This document shows, in pieces, positions 27,219 through 34,982 of a stretch of 40,935 nt of DNA. Where the stretch lies: positions 1-40,935 of the forward strand of contig JBEAOO010000123.1 of NCBI GenBank assembly GCA_041164825.1. The letters run 5' to 3'. Origin of the DNA: JBEAOO01 sp041164825. GTDB lineage: Bacteria; Pseudomonadota; Gammaproteobacteria; Burkholderiales; Burkholderiaceae_C. The notes below the pieces were generated by a model. It worked only from the letters and a program-made list of their open reading frames with translations. It ran no database searches and had not been told where the DNA came from. The position numbers were made by a program, and so were the translations under genes. The stretch's first letter is position 1. Each line of letters opens with the position of its first letter.

Positions 27219-28073
27219 ATGAGCATCCCACCCTATCCCGTCCGCGCCATGCGGCTGCGCCAGGCGCGCCCCTCGCAAGGCGTGCAGTGGGTGCGCAATG
27301 GCTTTCGCATCTTCAGCCGCAAGCCGCTGGCGTTCTCGGCCCTGTTTGCGGCCTTCATGTTCATCAGCCTGGTGCTGCTGATGGTGCCCACACTGGGCGC
27401 CGTGCTGCTGCTGGGTGCGCTGCCGCTGGTGAGCCTGGGCTTCATGATCGCCAGCCAATTGGCGCTGCAAGACCGCACGCCCACGCCCACCGTGTTCATC
27501 CGCCCGCTGCGCCGCGACCCGGCGCGCACGCGCTCCATCTTGATGCTGGGCGCGGTGTATGCGCTGCTGAGCGTGCTGGCGATGCTGGTGTCAGACTGGG
27601 TGGATGGCGGCTCCTTTGGCCGCCTGCAAGACGCGCTGGCCAAAGGCAACGACGACCCCGAAGCCCTGAACGCCCTGCTCAACGACGGCCAACTGCAAGC
27701 CGGCTTGCTGCTGCGCTTGACGCTGGCCTCGCTGCTCTCGGTGCCGTTTTGGCACGCGCCAGCCATGGTGCACTGGGGCGGCCAGGGCTGGCTGATGTCG
27801 CTGTTCTCCAGCACGCTGGCCGTGTGGCGCAACCGCGGCGCCTTCAGCGTCTACATGCTGTGCTGGACGGGTGTGGTGCTGGCCTTCGGTCTGCTCGCCA
27901 ACATCGTGTTCGCGCTGCTGGGTGCGCCGGAGTTGTTGGCCGTGGTCGCCATGCCGGCCGGGCTGATGTTCTCCACCGTGTTCTACGCCTCGCTGTTTTT
28001 CACCTTCGCCGATTCGTTTGAGCGCGCCCCCGCTTCGTCGGCCGGTGACACGCAAAGCCTGGAGAACCTGTGA
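27219..28073 (+). CDS. BPSS1780-family inner-membrane protein of unknown function
   Basis: 284 residues with about five to six membrane segments (FSALFAAFMFISLVLLM, LGAVLLLGALPLVSLGF, ILMLGAVYALLSVLAML, VYMLCWTGVVLAFGLL and a last one). The N-terminal VRAMRLRQARPSQGVQWVRNGFRIF and the motif SVPFWHAPAMVHW are typical of the BPSS1780 family, found mainly in betaproteobacteria. Function is not known. It starts 11 bases after thrB and overlaps the next gene by 4 bases, so all three are one transcription unit. Confidence 0.85.
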   Translation: MSIPPYPVRAMRLRQARPSQGVQWVRNGFRIFSRKPLAFSALFAAFMFISLVLLMVPTLGAVLLLGALPLVSLGFMIASQLALQDRTPTPTVFIRPLRRDPARTRSILMLGAVYALLSVLAMLVSDWVDGGSFGRLQDALAKGNDDPEALNALLNDGQLQAGLLLRLTLASLLSVPFWHAPAMVHWGGQGWLMSLFSSTLAVWRNRGAFSVYMLCWTGVVLAFGLLANIVFALLGAPELLAVVAMPAGLMFSTVFYASLFFTFADSFERAPASSAGDTQSLENL

Positions 28074-28837
28074 TGACGACGGATGCTGCGCTGAACGTGG
28101 CCCTGGTGACGGGCGCGGGCAGCGGCATTGGCCGCGCTTGTGCGCTGGCGCTGGCCGAGGCGGGGTACCAGGTGGTGTTGGCGGGCCGCCGCCAAGCGCC
28201 GCTGGACGAGACCATCGCGCAAGCGGGTGCACGCGGCGCGCAGCTGCTGGCCGTGCCCACCGATGTGGCCGACCCGGCGGCGGTGGCGGCGCTGTTTGAG
28301 GCTGTGAAGCAGCGTTTCGGCCGGCTCGATGTGCTGTTCAACAACGCCGGCCTGGGCACACCGGGCGTGCCGATGGACGAGCTGACGTTTGAGCAGTGGA
28401 AGGCCGTGGTCGATGTGAACCTGACCGGGGCCTTTTTGTGCACCCAGCAGGCCTTCAAGTTGATGCGCCATCAGTCGCCACGCGGCGGGCGCATCATCAA
28501 CAACGGCTCGATCTCGGCGCAATCACCGCGCCCGTATTCAGCGCCCTACACGGCCACCAAACACGCCATCACCGGGCTGACCAAGGCCACCTCGCTGGAT
28601 GGCCGGGCGTTTGACATCGCCTGCGGCCAGATCGACATCGGCAACGCGGCCACCGAGATGACCGAACGCATGGCCGCAGGCATCCTGCAGGCCAACGGCG
28701 AGATGGCCGTGGAGCCGCGCATGGACGTGGCCCATGTGGCCCGCGCGGTGGTGCACATGGCCAGCTTGCCGCTGGACGCCAATGTGCAGTTCATGACCAT
28801 CATGGCCACCAAGATGCCGCTGATCGGCCGCGGCTGA
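28070..28837 (+). CDS. SDR-family NAD(P)-dependent oxidoreductase
   Basis: 255 residues. Classical short-chain dehydrogenase: nucleotide-binding TGAGSGIG (13-20), NNAG (90-93), serine S146 or S148 in NNGSISAQ, and catalytic Y159-x3-K163 (YTATK). R39/R40 after the second beta strand suggests a preference for NADP. The substrate cannot be read from the sequence. The ATG overlaps the stop of the membrane-protein gene (ATGA), so it is coupled to thrB and that gene. Confidence 0.92.
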   Translation: MMTTDAALNVALVTGAGSGIGRACALALAEAGYQVVLAGRRQAPLDETIAQAGARGAQLLAVPTDVADPAAVAALFEAVKQRFGRLDVLFNNAGLGTPGVPMDELTFEQWKAVVDVNLTGAFLCTQQAFKLMRHQSPRGGRIINNGSISAQSPRPYSAPYTATKHAITGLTKATSLDGRAFDIACGQIDIGNAATEMTERMAAGILQANGEMAVEPRMDVAHVARAVVHMASLPLDANVQFMTIMATKMPLIGRG

Positions 28838-28851
28838 AGCCGGCGGCACGC

Positions 28852-28886
28852 GCATCACGCATCACGCATCACGCATCACGCATCGC
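28852..28886 (+). repeat. 7-bp tandem repeat GCATCAC
   Basis: Four perfect copies (28852-28879) plus GCATCGC (28880-28886), starting 14 bases after the SDR stop codon. A simple-sequence tract that could vary in copy number by slippage; it lies outside any gene. Confidence 0.92.
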
Positions 28887-28900
28887 GTTCAGCAGCATCA

Positions 28901-28924
28901 GCCGAGCCTGAGCTCGGCATTTTC
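28901..28924 (+). terminator. Weak intrinsic terminator after the thrB-SDR unit
   Basis: Stem GCCGAGC (28901-28907) / GCTCGGC (28912-28918), loop CTGA, then ATTTTC. The short T tract makes it a modest terminator for the plus-strand unit; infA converges from the other side. Confidence 0.55.
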
Positions 28925-28949
28925 AGGGCCCTCAGCCCAGAGGCACCGT

Positions 28950-29213
28950 TCAGTGCGCGCGACGCTGCGGGCTCGTCGGTGCAGGGCCGCGGCGCTCCAG
29001 GTGGCGGAAGGTGATCCGACCCTTGCTCAGGTCGTAGGGCGAGAGTTCCAGCGACACGTTGTCACCCGCCAAGATGCGGATGTGGTGCTTGCGCATCTTG
29101 CCCGAGGTGTAGGCGATCAGCTGGTGACCGTTTTCCAGCGTGACGCGAAAACGCGAGTCGGGCAACACTTCGTTGACGATGCCTTGCATTTCAATCAGTT
29201 CTTCTTTGGCCAT
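28950..29213 (-). CDS. infA: Translation initiation factor IF-1
   Basis: 87 residues against 72 in E. coli. MAKEELIEMQGIVNEVLPDSRF and the OB-fold core (GHQLIAYTSGKMRKHHIRI, GDNVSLELSPYDLSKGRITFR) are clear. The extra length is a C-terminal tail rich in Pro and Arg. IF-1 occupies the A site of the 30S subunit during initiation. The gene stands alone, not in a ribosomal-protein operon; betaproteobacteria often carry a second infA, and this may be it. GGAG lies about 8-10 bases before the ATG. Confidence 0.95.
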   Translation of the reverse strand: MAKEELIEMQGIVNEVLPDSRFRVTLENGHQLIAYTSGKMRKHHIRILAGDNVSLELSPYDLSKGRITFRHLERRGPAPTSPQRRAH

Positions 29214-29814
29214 GTGGCTGCTCCAGTGAGATTCTTCAGTGTGATTCGGTGATGACGGCGGGGTCGAGGCTGCGGCGAATCAGCGGCAGCAACGACAGAC
29301 ACCGGCCAAAGCCGGTGCACAGGAAAAACAAAATCCGGGCGGGCCCAACGAGCTTTGCACGCTGGAGGCTGCTTGCGCACCGTGCGATGCCACACACAGG
29401 CGGCGTCGCGGTACCCAACAGGTCACTCCGATGTCTTTGGACGGGTCGATGCAAAACTCTCAAACGCCCGAGGCTGCCATGCAGCAGATCGGGCCAGGTG
29501 GGCCACTACAGATCGTCAACGCCGGCCAGGGCCAACGCGTCGACAGGGATTGCCCGAGCCAGCGACCGTGCGGGCGGACCGCAGCGGCGACGTGAACGGC
29601 CTCGGGCCCGAGGCCTGAAGCCGAACGCCCGGCGCGCACAGGGCGCGATATGCAAACTTCCGAACTGTACCACTGCGCGCCCATTGGGGCGGTTGCGCCA
29701 CAGTTCGCCGTACTTTGCACGGGTCCAACCCGCCCCTCACCCGGGGGTCTGTGCCGTCATCCGCTTGACGGGTCCGGGTGGTATGGTTTGCGACGCCACT
29801 TCCGGATGTTCACC
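29214..29814. other. 601-base gap between infA and a small hypothetical gene
   Basis: The longest gene-free stretch in the window. Frames that stay open in it translate to compositionally poor Arg/Pro/Ser-rich sequence, so none is called. It must contain the infA promoter (minus strand) and that of the 81-residue protein (plus strand). Visible structure: hairpin CACCGGC/GCCGGTG (29300-29317), the 18-base palindrome at 29598-29615, and TTGACG at 29764-29769 close to TATGGT. A non-coding RNA or long leader is possible but not shown. Confidence 0.5.
29598..29615. repeat. Perfect 18-base palindrome
   Basis: GGCCTCGGG followed by its exact complement, CCCGAGGCC, with no spacer. It lies in the middle of the gap upstream of infA and could be a protein-binding site. 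Without a loop it is a poor RNA hairpin. Confidence 0.6.
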
Positions 29815-30060
29815 ATGAATCATCGCGCCGCCCCGCCCTCGGAAATTCCCCGCCCACCGGCCAACCCTCTGGTGCGCAAGGAGGCCTTGCGTGAATCGCT
29901 GCAAACCACGGTCGATCTGCTCAAACAACGGCGCGCCGATTTGATTGACGAAGCCGTGATCGCCGAATACATCGCCTTGGATTGGCTGGAATGGCACGGC
30001 GGCGGTTTGCGGCTCACCACCGTGGGCAGCAACATTTGTCTGCAACGGCGCGTGCGCTGA
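29815..30060 (+). CDS. Small hypothetical protein
   Basis: 81 residues from ATG 29815. Pro-rich N-terminus, then an amphipathic helical stretch (LRESLQTTVDLLKQRRADLIDEAVIAEYIALDWLEW) and a short beta-like C-terminus (GGGLRLTTVGSNI); residues quoted only to show the pattern L-x6-L-x2-RRADLI. Acidic/hydrophobic periodicity and clean codon usage support a real gene, but no family was recognised. Possible promoter elements lie just upstream. It converges with the doubtful gene at 30110, across a hairpin. Confidence 0.65.
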   Translation: MNHRAAPPSEIPRPPANPLVRKEALRESLQTTVDLLKQRRADLIDEAVIAEYIALDWLEWHGGGLRLTTVGSNICLQRRVR

Positions 30061-30064
30061 AGAC

Positions 30065-30111
30065 GACCTGCGCAGCCTCTGGCGCCCAGGCGCTGAGGCC
30101 CGCCGCAGGTC
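30065..30111. repeat. Nested inverted repeat between convergent genes
   Basis: GACCTGCG (30065-30072) pairs with CGCAGGTC (30104-30111), enclosing a second pairing, GCCTC...GAGGC. There is no T tract on either side. It starts five bases after the stop of the 81-residue gene. Confidence 0.55.
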
Positions 30112-30364
30112 AGAAGTGAATGGCGTCCGGCACCATCACCAATGCGCCACCGGACTCATGCGCCAGGCTGAGCCCACCGTAGAGCGCCCCCACCCGCGTG
30201 CCCACCGTGCCGCCCCTGTCGCCATGGCGTGCCATGCGAACGGCCAACACCGGGTCGAAACCGAGGCCGGCGTCGTCGGGCCATTGAATCTCCCGGGCCA
30301 TGGCCGCGATGCGCTCAAACGGCGTGGAGAGAATGGGCCTGCAGGGCTGTGCTGGTGTGCGCAT
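30110..30364 (-). CDS. Doubtful small hypothetical protein
   Basis: 84 residues if it starts at ATG 30364. The C-terminal 60 residues look protein-like (WPDDAGLGFDPVLAVRMARH, then GGLSLAHESGGALVMVP), but there is no recognised family or Shine-Dalgarno site, and a GC-rich genome gives many open frames. Included because no competing gene covers the stretch. Confidence 0.4.
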   Translation of the reverse strand: MRTPAQPCRPILSTPFERIAAMAREIQWPDDAGLGFDPVLAVRMARHGDRGGTVGTRVGALYGGLSLAHESGGALVMVPDAIHF

Positions 30365-30586
30365 GCCGCCAGTGTCCGCAGCGCCCATGACTGCATGGCG
30401 GCAACACCATGACCGGGCCGTGACACGCCGCGAAACCATGCTCAGCGAAGAAGCCGCGACAATCCTCCCCGCACGGCAGCCTCATCCAGCGCCGCCTCCG
30501 CACACGGTCAGCGCGCACAGCCAGCGCACCTGCTGGCGCATCGCGAGTTGTCCGCTTCCCCTTCATCACCTCTTGTTCACATCGCC

Positions 30587-30796
30587 ATGACGACCTCACA
30601 CCGCCTGCACCTCGCCCTCGCCGCCCTGTTCGCGCTGCCACTGCTGCTGTTGAGCGGCTGCGGTGTGATGAGCGTGGTGGGCGCCACCGCGGGCGCGGCC
30701 ATCTCGGTGACCGGGGCGGTGGTCAGCACCGGCGTCAAGGTCACCGGCAAGGTGATCGAGAAAACCATTGACGTGGTGACGCCCTCGGGCGATTGA
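30587..30796 (+). CDS. Very small lipoprotein
   Basis: 69 residues from ATG 30587. Signal with positively charged start, hydrophobic core and lipobox LLSGC (cysteine 24), followed by an Ala/Gly/Val-rich membrane-like stretch (VVGATAGAAISVTGAVV) and an acidic end. It resembles the short lipoproteins of the NF038104 type, function unknown. The gene stands alone between the doubtful small gene and uvrD. The stop codon lies inside a hexanucleotide repeat. Confidence 0.75.
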   Translation: MTTSHRLHLALAALFALPLLLLSGCGVMSVVGATAGAAISVTGAVVSTGVKVTGKVIEKTIDVVTPSGD

Positions 30797-30815
30797 AATT
30801 GAAATTGAGATCGAG
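30792..30815 (+). repeat. Hexanucleotide repeat overlapping a stop codon
   Basis: ATTGAA ATTGAA ATTGAG ATCGAG: two perfect and two drifting copies. The TGA of the small lipoprotein gene (30794-30796) lies in the first copy; a 12-base palindrome, CCCGTCGACGGG, follows at 30824-30835. Confidence 0.75.
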
Positions 30816-30867
30816 AGGCTGAGCCCGTCGACGGGGCGCCCCGCCGCAGCCGCGCCAGCCGGCCACC

Positions 30868-33309
30868 TCAATCGATGGGCGTCAACTTGGCCACGCTCAG
30901 CGCCAGCCACTTCACGCCGTGGCGGCCAAAGTTGACTTGCGCACGGGCGTCCTCGCCCTGCCCTTCGAGCGTCATCACCACGCCCTCGCCAAACTTGGTG
31001 TGAAACACCGACTGGCCGGAGCGCAGCCCGTGTGACGACACCTTGGGCACGATCTTCGGCGCTGCCGGCTCCACCCGGCCCGCGCCCACCATCGAGCTCA
31101 AGCCCGAGCCCTTGCTCCAAGCCTGCTGATACTCCTTGGCAAAGCCCGAGCCAAAGCCTTGGTTGCGCGGCGTGAGCCAGCGCAGCGCGCCTTCGGGCAA
31201 TTCCTCGAAGAAGCGGCTCTTCACGTTGTAGCGCGTCTGACCGTGCAGCATGCGGGTCTGGCTGAAGCTGATGTAGAGCCGTTTGCGTGCCCGCGTGATG
31301 GCCACGTACATCAAGCGACGTTCTTCTTCCAAGCCGTCCAGATCAGAAGCGCTGTTCTCGTGTGGGAACAGGCCTTCTTCCAGGCCGCTGATGAACACCG
31401 CGTCAAACTCCAAGCCCTTGGCCGCGTGCACCGTCATCAGCTGGATCGCGTCTTGGCCAGCTTGCGCCTGGTTGTCGCCGGCTTCGAGCGAAGCGTGGGT
31501 CAAAAACGCTGCCAGCGGCGACATGATCTCGCCGGTGTCAGCGTCGGGCGTGAAGGCCGCTGCCGCCACCGCCGCAGGAAACCCTTCGGCAATCGCGCCC
31601 GCGTGCTCGTCCACCGGCAGCGCCACCGCGTCTTTGCCGAAGCCCTCTTGGGTCACAAAGGCTTCGGCCGCGTTGACCAGTTCGTCCAAGTTCTCCAGGC
31701 GGTCTTGGCCGTCCTTGTCGGCGCGGTAAAAGTCGGTCAGACCCGAGGACTGCAGCATGCGCTCGATGATCTCGCGCAGCGTCATGCCACGCGTGGCCTC
31801 TCGCATCGCGTCCAGCAGCGCCACAAAACCCTGCACATTGCTGCCGCCCTTGCCGGCCAGCGCACCCACGCTCTGGCTCAGGCTGCGTCCACTGGCGCGG
31901 GCGGCGTCTTGCAGCTGCTCGATGGTGCGCGCGCCGATGCCACGGGTGGGGAAATTGACGACGCGCAAAAAACTGGTGTCGTCGTTGGCGTTTTCCAGCA
32001 GGCGCAAATAGCTCAGCGCGTGCTTCACTTCGGCGCGCTCGAAAAAGCGCAGGCCGCCATACACCTTGTAGGGCACGCCCGCGTTGAAGAGCGCGCTTTC
32101 CATCACCCGGCTTTGGGCGTTGCTGCGGTAGAGCAGCGCGATGTCGCGGCGCTCGTAGCCATCGCGGACAAGTTGCCGCACTTCTTCCACCAGCCACTGC
32201 GCTTCGGCAAAGTCGCTGGTCGCCTCGTACACGCGCACGGGCTCGCCGGGGCCGGCCTCGGTGCTGAGGTTTTTGCCCATGCGGCGCGAGTTGTTGGAGA
32301 TCAGCGCGTTGGCGCTGTCCAGAATATTGCCGAAGCTGCGGTAATTGCGCTCCAGCTTGATCACGTTTTGCACGCGGAACTCACGCTCGAAGTCGCGCAT
32401 ATTGCCCACCTGCGCACCGCGGAAGGCGTAAATGCTCTGGTCGTCGTCGCCCACCGCAAACACGCCGCAGGTGGGGCTGGCAAACATCTTCAGCCAGGCG
32501 TATTGCAAGCGGTTGGTGTCTTGAAACTCATCGACCAAGATGTGGCTGAAGCGGCGCTGGTAGTGCTCGCGCAGCGAGGCGTTGTCGCGCATCAGCTCAA
32601 ACGTGCGCAGCATCAGCTCGGCAAAATCGACCACGCCTTCGCGCTGGCATTGGTCTTCATAGGCCTGGTAGACCTCCACCATGGTGCGCGTCTCGGGGTC
32701 GCGCACGTCCACATCTTGTGGCCGCAGGCCATCGTCCTTGCTGCCGCTGATGAACCAGCTCACCTTCTTGGGCACAAAGCGCTCTTCGTCCAGTTTCATC
32801 GCCTTGATGATGCGTTTGACGGCGGAGAGCTGATCCGCGGTGTCCAGAATCTGAAAACCCTGCGGCAGGCCCGCGAGCTTCCAATGCGCGCGCAAAAACC
32901 GGTTGCACAGGCCGTGGAAGGTGCCAATCCACATGCCGCGCACCGGCAGCGGCAGCATGGCGCCCAAACGGGTCAGCATCTCTTTGGCCGCTTTGTTGGT
33001 GAAGGTCACCGCCATCACGCCGCCCGGCGACAGTTGCCCGGTCTGGATCAACCACGCGATGCGCGTGGTCAGCACCCGCGTTTTGCCCGAGCCGGCGCCG
33101 GCCAAGATCAGCGCCGGTTGCGCCGGCAATGTGACGGCCGCCAACTGCTCCGGGTTCAACCCGCGCAGCAGCGTGCCCATGTCGGCCACAGGTGGCGGCG
33201 CGCACTCGCCGTCCTCTTCAAACACCGGGATGGCTCGGTCGTCGTGGGGCGCTGGGGCGGCAGAGTCACCGGCATCGGGCGCGGCATCAAAAGGCAGGTC
33301 GGCATTCAT
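30868..33309 (-). CDS. uvrD: ATP-dependent DNA helicase UvrD
   Basis: 813 residues. Superfamily 1A helicase with Walker A LAGAGSGKT (69-77), TFTNKAAKEM, GTFHGLCNRFLR, Walker B VDEFQDTN, GDDDQSIYAFRGA, LERNYRS, LMTVHAAKGLEF and VAITRARKRLY, in order. A C-terminal Tudor-like domain (VFHTKFGEGVVM) binds RNA polymerase in UvrD/PcrA. It unwinds damaged strands after UvrABC incision and in mismatch repair. An unusual acidic, Ala/Pro-rich 43-residue N-terminal extension precedes MGTLLRGLNPEQ (M44 is an alternative start). A UvrA-family gene opens this same window, but far away. Confidence 0.95.
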   Translation of the reverse strand: MNADLPFDAAPDAGDSAAPAPHDDRAIPVFEEDGECAPPPVADMGTLLRGLNPEQLAAVTLPAQPALILAGAGSGKTRVLTTRIAWLIQTGQLSPGGVMAVTFTNKAAKEMLTRLGAMLPLPVRGMWIGTFHGLCNRFLRAHWKLAGLPQGFQILDTADQLSAVKRIIKAMKLDEERFVPKKVSWFISGSKDDGLRPQDVDVRDPETRTMVEVYQAYEDQCQREGVVDFAELMLRTFELMRDNASLREHYQRRFSHILVDEFQDTNRLQYAWLKMFASPTCGVFAVGDDDQSIYAFRGAQVGNMRDFEREFRVQNVIKLERNYRSFGNILDSANALISNNSRRMGKNLSTEAGPGEPVRVYEATSDFAEAQWLVEEVRQLVRDGYERRDIALLYRSNAQSRVMESALFNAGVPYKVYGGLRFFERAEVKHALSYLRLLENANDDTSFLRVVNFPTRGIGARTIEQLQDAARASGRSLSQSVGALAGKGGSNVQGFVALLDAMREATRGMTLREIIERMLQSSGLTDFYRADKDGQDRLENLDELVNAAEAFVTQEGFGKDAVALPVDEHAGAIAEGFPAAVAAAAFTPDADTGEIMSPLAAFLTHASLEAGDNQAQAGQDAIQLMTVHAAKGLEFDAVFISGLEEGLFPHENSASDLDGLEEERRLMYVAITRARKRLYISFSQTRMLHGQTRYNVKSRFFEELPEGALRWLTPRNQGFGSGFAKEYQQAWSKGSGLSSMVGAGRVEPAAPKIVPKVSSHGLRSGQSVFHTKFGEGVVMTLEGQGEDARAQVNFGRHGVKWLALSVAKLTPID

Positions 33310-33315
33310 TCGCGC

Positions 33316-33321
33316 ATTTTA
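33316..33321 (-). promoter_or_regulatory. -10-like TAAAAT directly before uvrD
   Basis: On the minus strand TAAAAT ends seven bases before the uvrD ATG, so transcription from it would start at or next to the start codon (leaderless mRNA). No Shine-Dalgarno is present, in agreement. The -35 region is not convincing. Confidence 0.35.
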
Positions 33322-33354
33322 GGAGGGTGGCCCTGCGCGTCGCAGGCAGCCGCC

Positions 33355-33384
33355 TTGCCCACACTGCGCTTGGCTGCGTAGAAT
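33355..33384 (+). promoter_or_regulatory. Candidate guaC promoter
   Basis: TTGCCC (33355-33360), an 18-base spacer, then TAGAAT (33379-33384). The predicted transcript start, about 33391, falls at the foot of the terminator hairpin that follows. Confidence 0.45.
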
Positions 33385-33389
33385 GCGCC

Positions 33390-33422
33390 ACCGGGCCGCT
33401 GATGCGGGACCCGGTTTTTTTT
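33390..33422 (+). terminator. Intrinsic terminator in the guaC leader
   Basis: Stem ACCGGG (33390-33395) / CCCGGT (33410-33415) continued by CCGC/GCGG around loop TGAT with a GA bulge, followed by eight T (33415-33422). No plus-strand gene lies upstream within the window that it could terminate (uvrD reads the other way), so it sits in the leader of guaC. Confidence 0.8.
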
Positions 33423-33501
33423 CGCCGGAACACGTCCCTCCCCCAAGACGCATCACGCGCTCGCAGCCATTGGGCCGCGCACTGCACAAACGCGCCGCCC
33501 G

Positions 33502-33523
33502 GTGCAGCGCATGTGCGTTGCAC
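33502..33523 (+). repeat. Stem-loop in the guaC leader
   Basis: GTGCAGCGC (33502-33510) / GCGTTGCAC (33515-33523), loop ATGT, 9 bp with one G-U pair. GTGCAG can instead pair with CTGCAC at 33482-33487, giving two mutually exclusive folds. Confidence 0.5.
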
Positions 33524-33621
33524 TGAACATGGCGCGGTGCCTGGCTGAACAGTCCGAAGCTGGCTACCGCCCTGCGCGCCCGACCCCGTTGTGGGCAGGC
33601 GCATTTGAGGAGCGAGTCACC

Positions 33622-34599
33622 ATGGAAATTTTTGACTACGACAACGTCCTGCTGCTGCCCCGCCAATGTCGCGTGGAGAGCCGCAGTGAGTGCGACGCCT
33701 CGACCGAGTTCGGCGGCCGCCGCTTCAAGCTGCCGGTGGTGCCGGCCAACATGAAGACCGTGGTGGACGAGCCCATCACCGAGTGGCTGGCCGCCAACGG
33801 CTACTTCTACGTCATGCACCGGTTCGACCTCGACACCGTGGCCTACGCCAAGACGATGCGCGACAAGGGCCTGATGGTGTCGGTGAGCTCGGGCGTGAAG
33901 GCCGAGGACTACGCCATCGTCGACCGCCTCGCCGCCGAAGGCGTGGGCGCCGACTACATCACCATCGATATCGCGCACGGCCACGCCGAGAGCGTGCGCA
34001 AAATGATCGCGCACATCAAGCAGCGCCTGCCCAACTCGTTTGTGATTGCTGGCAATGTGGGCACGCCCGAGGCCGTGATCGACCTCGAAAACTGGGGCGC
34101 CGATGCCACCAAAGTGGGCATCGGCCCGGGCAAGGTCTGCATCACGCGCCTGAAGACCGGCTTCGGCACGGGCGGCTGGCAGCTCAGCGCGCTCAAATGG
34201 TGTGCCCGCGTGGCCACCAAGCCCATCATTGCCGACGGCGGCATCCGCGACCACGGCGACATCGCCAAAAGCATCCGATTTGGCGCGGCCATGGTGATGA
34301 TCGGCTCGCTGTTTGCCGGCCACGAAGAATCGCCGGGCAAGACGGTGGAGGTCGACGGCAAGCTGTTCAAGGAGTACTACGGCAGCGCCAGCGACTTCAA
34401 CAAGGGCGAGTACAAACACGTCGAAGGCAAGCGCATCTTGGAGCCCGTGAAGGGCAAGCTGGCCGACACCCTGCGCGAGATGCGCGAAGACGTGCAAAGC
34501 TCCATCAGCTACTCCGGCGGCACCCGCCTGTCCGACATCCGCCGCGTCAACTACGTGATCCTGGGCGGGGACAACGCGGGCGAGCATTTGTTGATGTGA
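33622..34599 (+). CDS. guaC: GMP reductase
   Basis: 325 residues from ATG 33622, preceded by GAGGAG. Open frame extends 40 codons upstream without family support. IMPDH/GMPR TIM barrel of the shorter bacterial GMP reductase type, without CBS domains: DYDNVLLLPRQ, PVVPANMKTVVDE, catalytic C173 in GIGPGKVCITRLKTGFG, then ADGGIRDHGDIAKSIRFGA and the flap KEYYGSASDFNKGEYKHVEGK region. It converts GMP to IMP with NADPH, recycling guanine nucleotides. The 200-300 base structured leader suggests regulation at RNA level. Confidence 0.95.
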   Translation: MEIFDYDNVLLLPRQCRVESRSECDASTEFGGRRFKLPVVPANMKTVVDEPITEWLAANGYFYVMHRFDLDTVAYAKTMRDKGLMVSVSSGVKAEDYAIVDRLAAEGVGADYITIDIAHGHAESVRKMIAHIKQRLPNSFVIAGNVGTPEAVIDLENWGADATKVGIGPGKVCITRLKTGFGTGGWQLSALKWCARVATKPIIADGGIRDHGDIAKSIRFGAAMVMIGSLFAGHEESPGKTVEVDGKLFKEYYGSASDFNKGEYKHVEGKRILEPVKGKLADTLREMREDVQSSISYSGGTRLSDIRRVNYVILGGDNAGEHLLM

Positions 34600-34662
34600 A
34601 GTGAGCCGCCGGCTTGCCGCCTGCAAGCCGAGGGCAGCGCACACCGCTCGCGCATCGCCCAG

Positions 34663-34690
34663 AAAAAAAGGACTGCCGCGGCCGTCCTTT
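34663..34690 (-). terminator. Terminator of the min operon
   Basis: AAAGGAC (34667-34673) / GTCCTTT (34684-34690) with GCC/GGC continuing inside. On the minus strand the stem is followed by seven T. It sits between convergent minE and guaC and may stop both, though the plus-strand T run is short. Confidence 0.88.
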
Positions 34691-34718
34691 GTCGATCCAA
34701 CAGCAATGACGCAAGCGC

Positions 34719-34979
34719 TCAGCGCGCCGCCTCCGGCAGTTCGATCTTCACCTCCAGCACCTCAAAGTTGTCCTGGCGCTCCAGGCTCACCTTGATGTCG
34801 TCGGCGTTGATTTTCACGTACTTGGAAATCACGGCCACCAGCTCGCGCTGCAGCGCGGGCAGGTAGTCGGCCTTGGGGCTGAGTCCGCTGCGTTCGTGGG
34901 CGAGGATGATCTGCAGGCGCTCTTTGGCGACCGAGGCAGTCTTCTTCTTCTCGCCCAGAAAAAAGGAGAGAAACGACAT
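34719..34979 (-). CDS. minE: Cell division topological specificity factor MinE
   Basis: 86 residues. An N-terminal membrane-targeting helix (MSFLSFFLGEKK), the MinD-activating stretch ASVAKERLQIILAHER and the C-terminal dimer domain (LQRELVAVISKYVKI) are all present. MinE stimulates the MinD ATPase and drives pole-to-pole oscillation so that MinCD acts away from midcell. It starts 3 bases after the minD stop, with GGAGG in the minD end, so the genes are coupled. Confidence 0.97.
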   Translation of the reverse strand: MSFLSFFLGEKKKTASVAKERLQIILAHERSGLSPKADYLPALQRELVAVISKYVKINADDIKVSLERQDNFEVLEVKIELPEAAR

Positions 34980-34982
34980 GGT

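Noticed and set aside
31159..33381. 740-codon plus-strand frame opposite uvrD
   Set aside because: Antisense shadow of UvrD; every helicase motif is on the minus strand.
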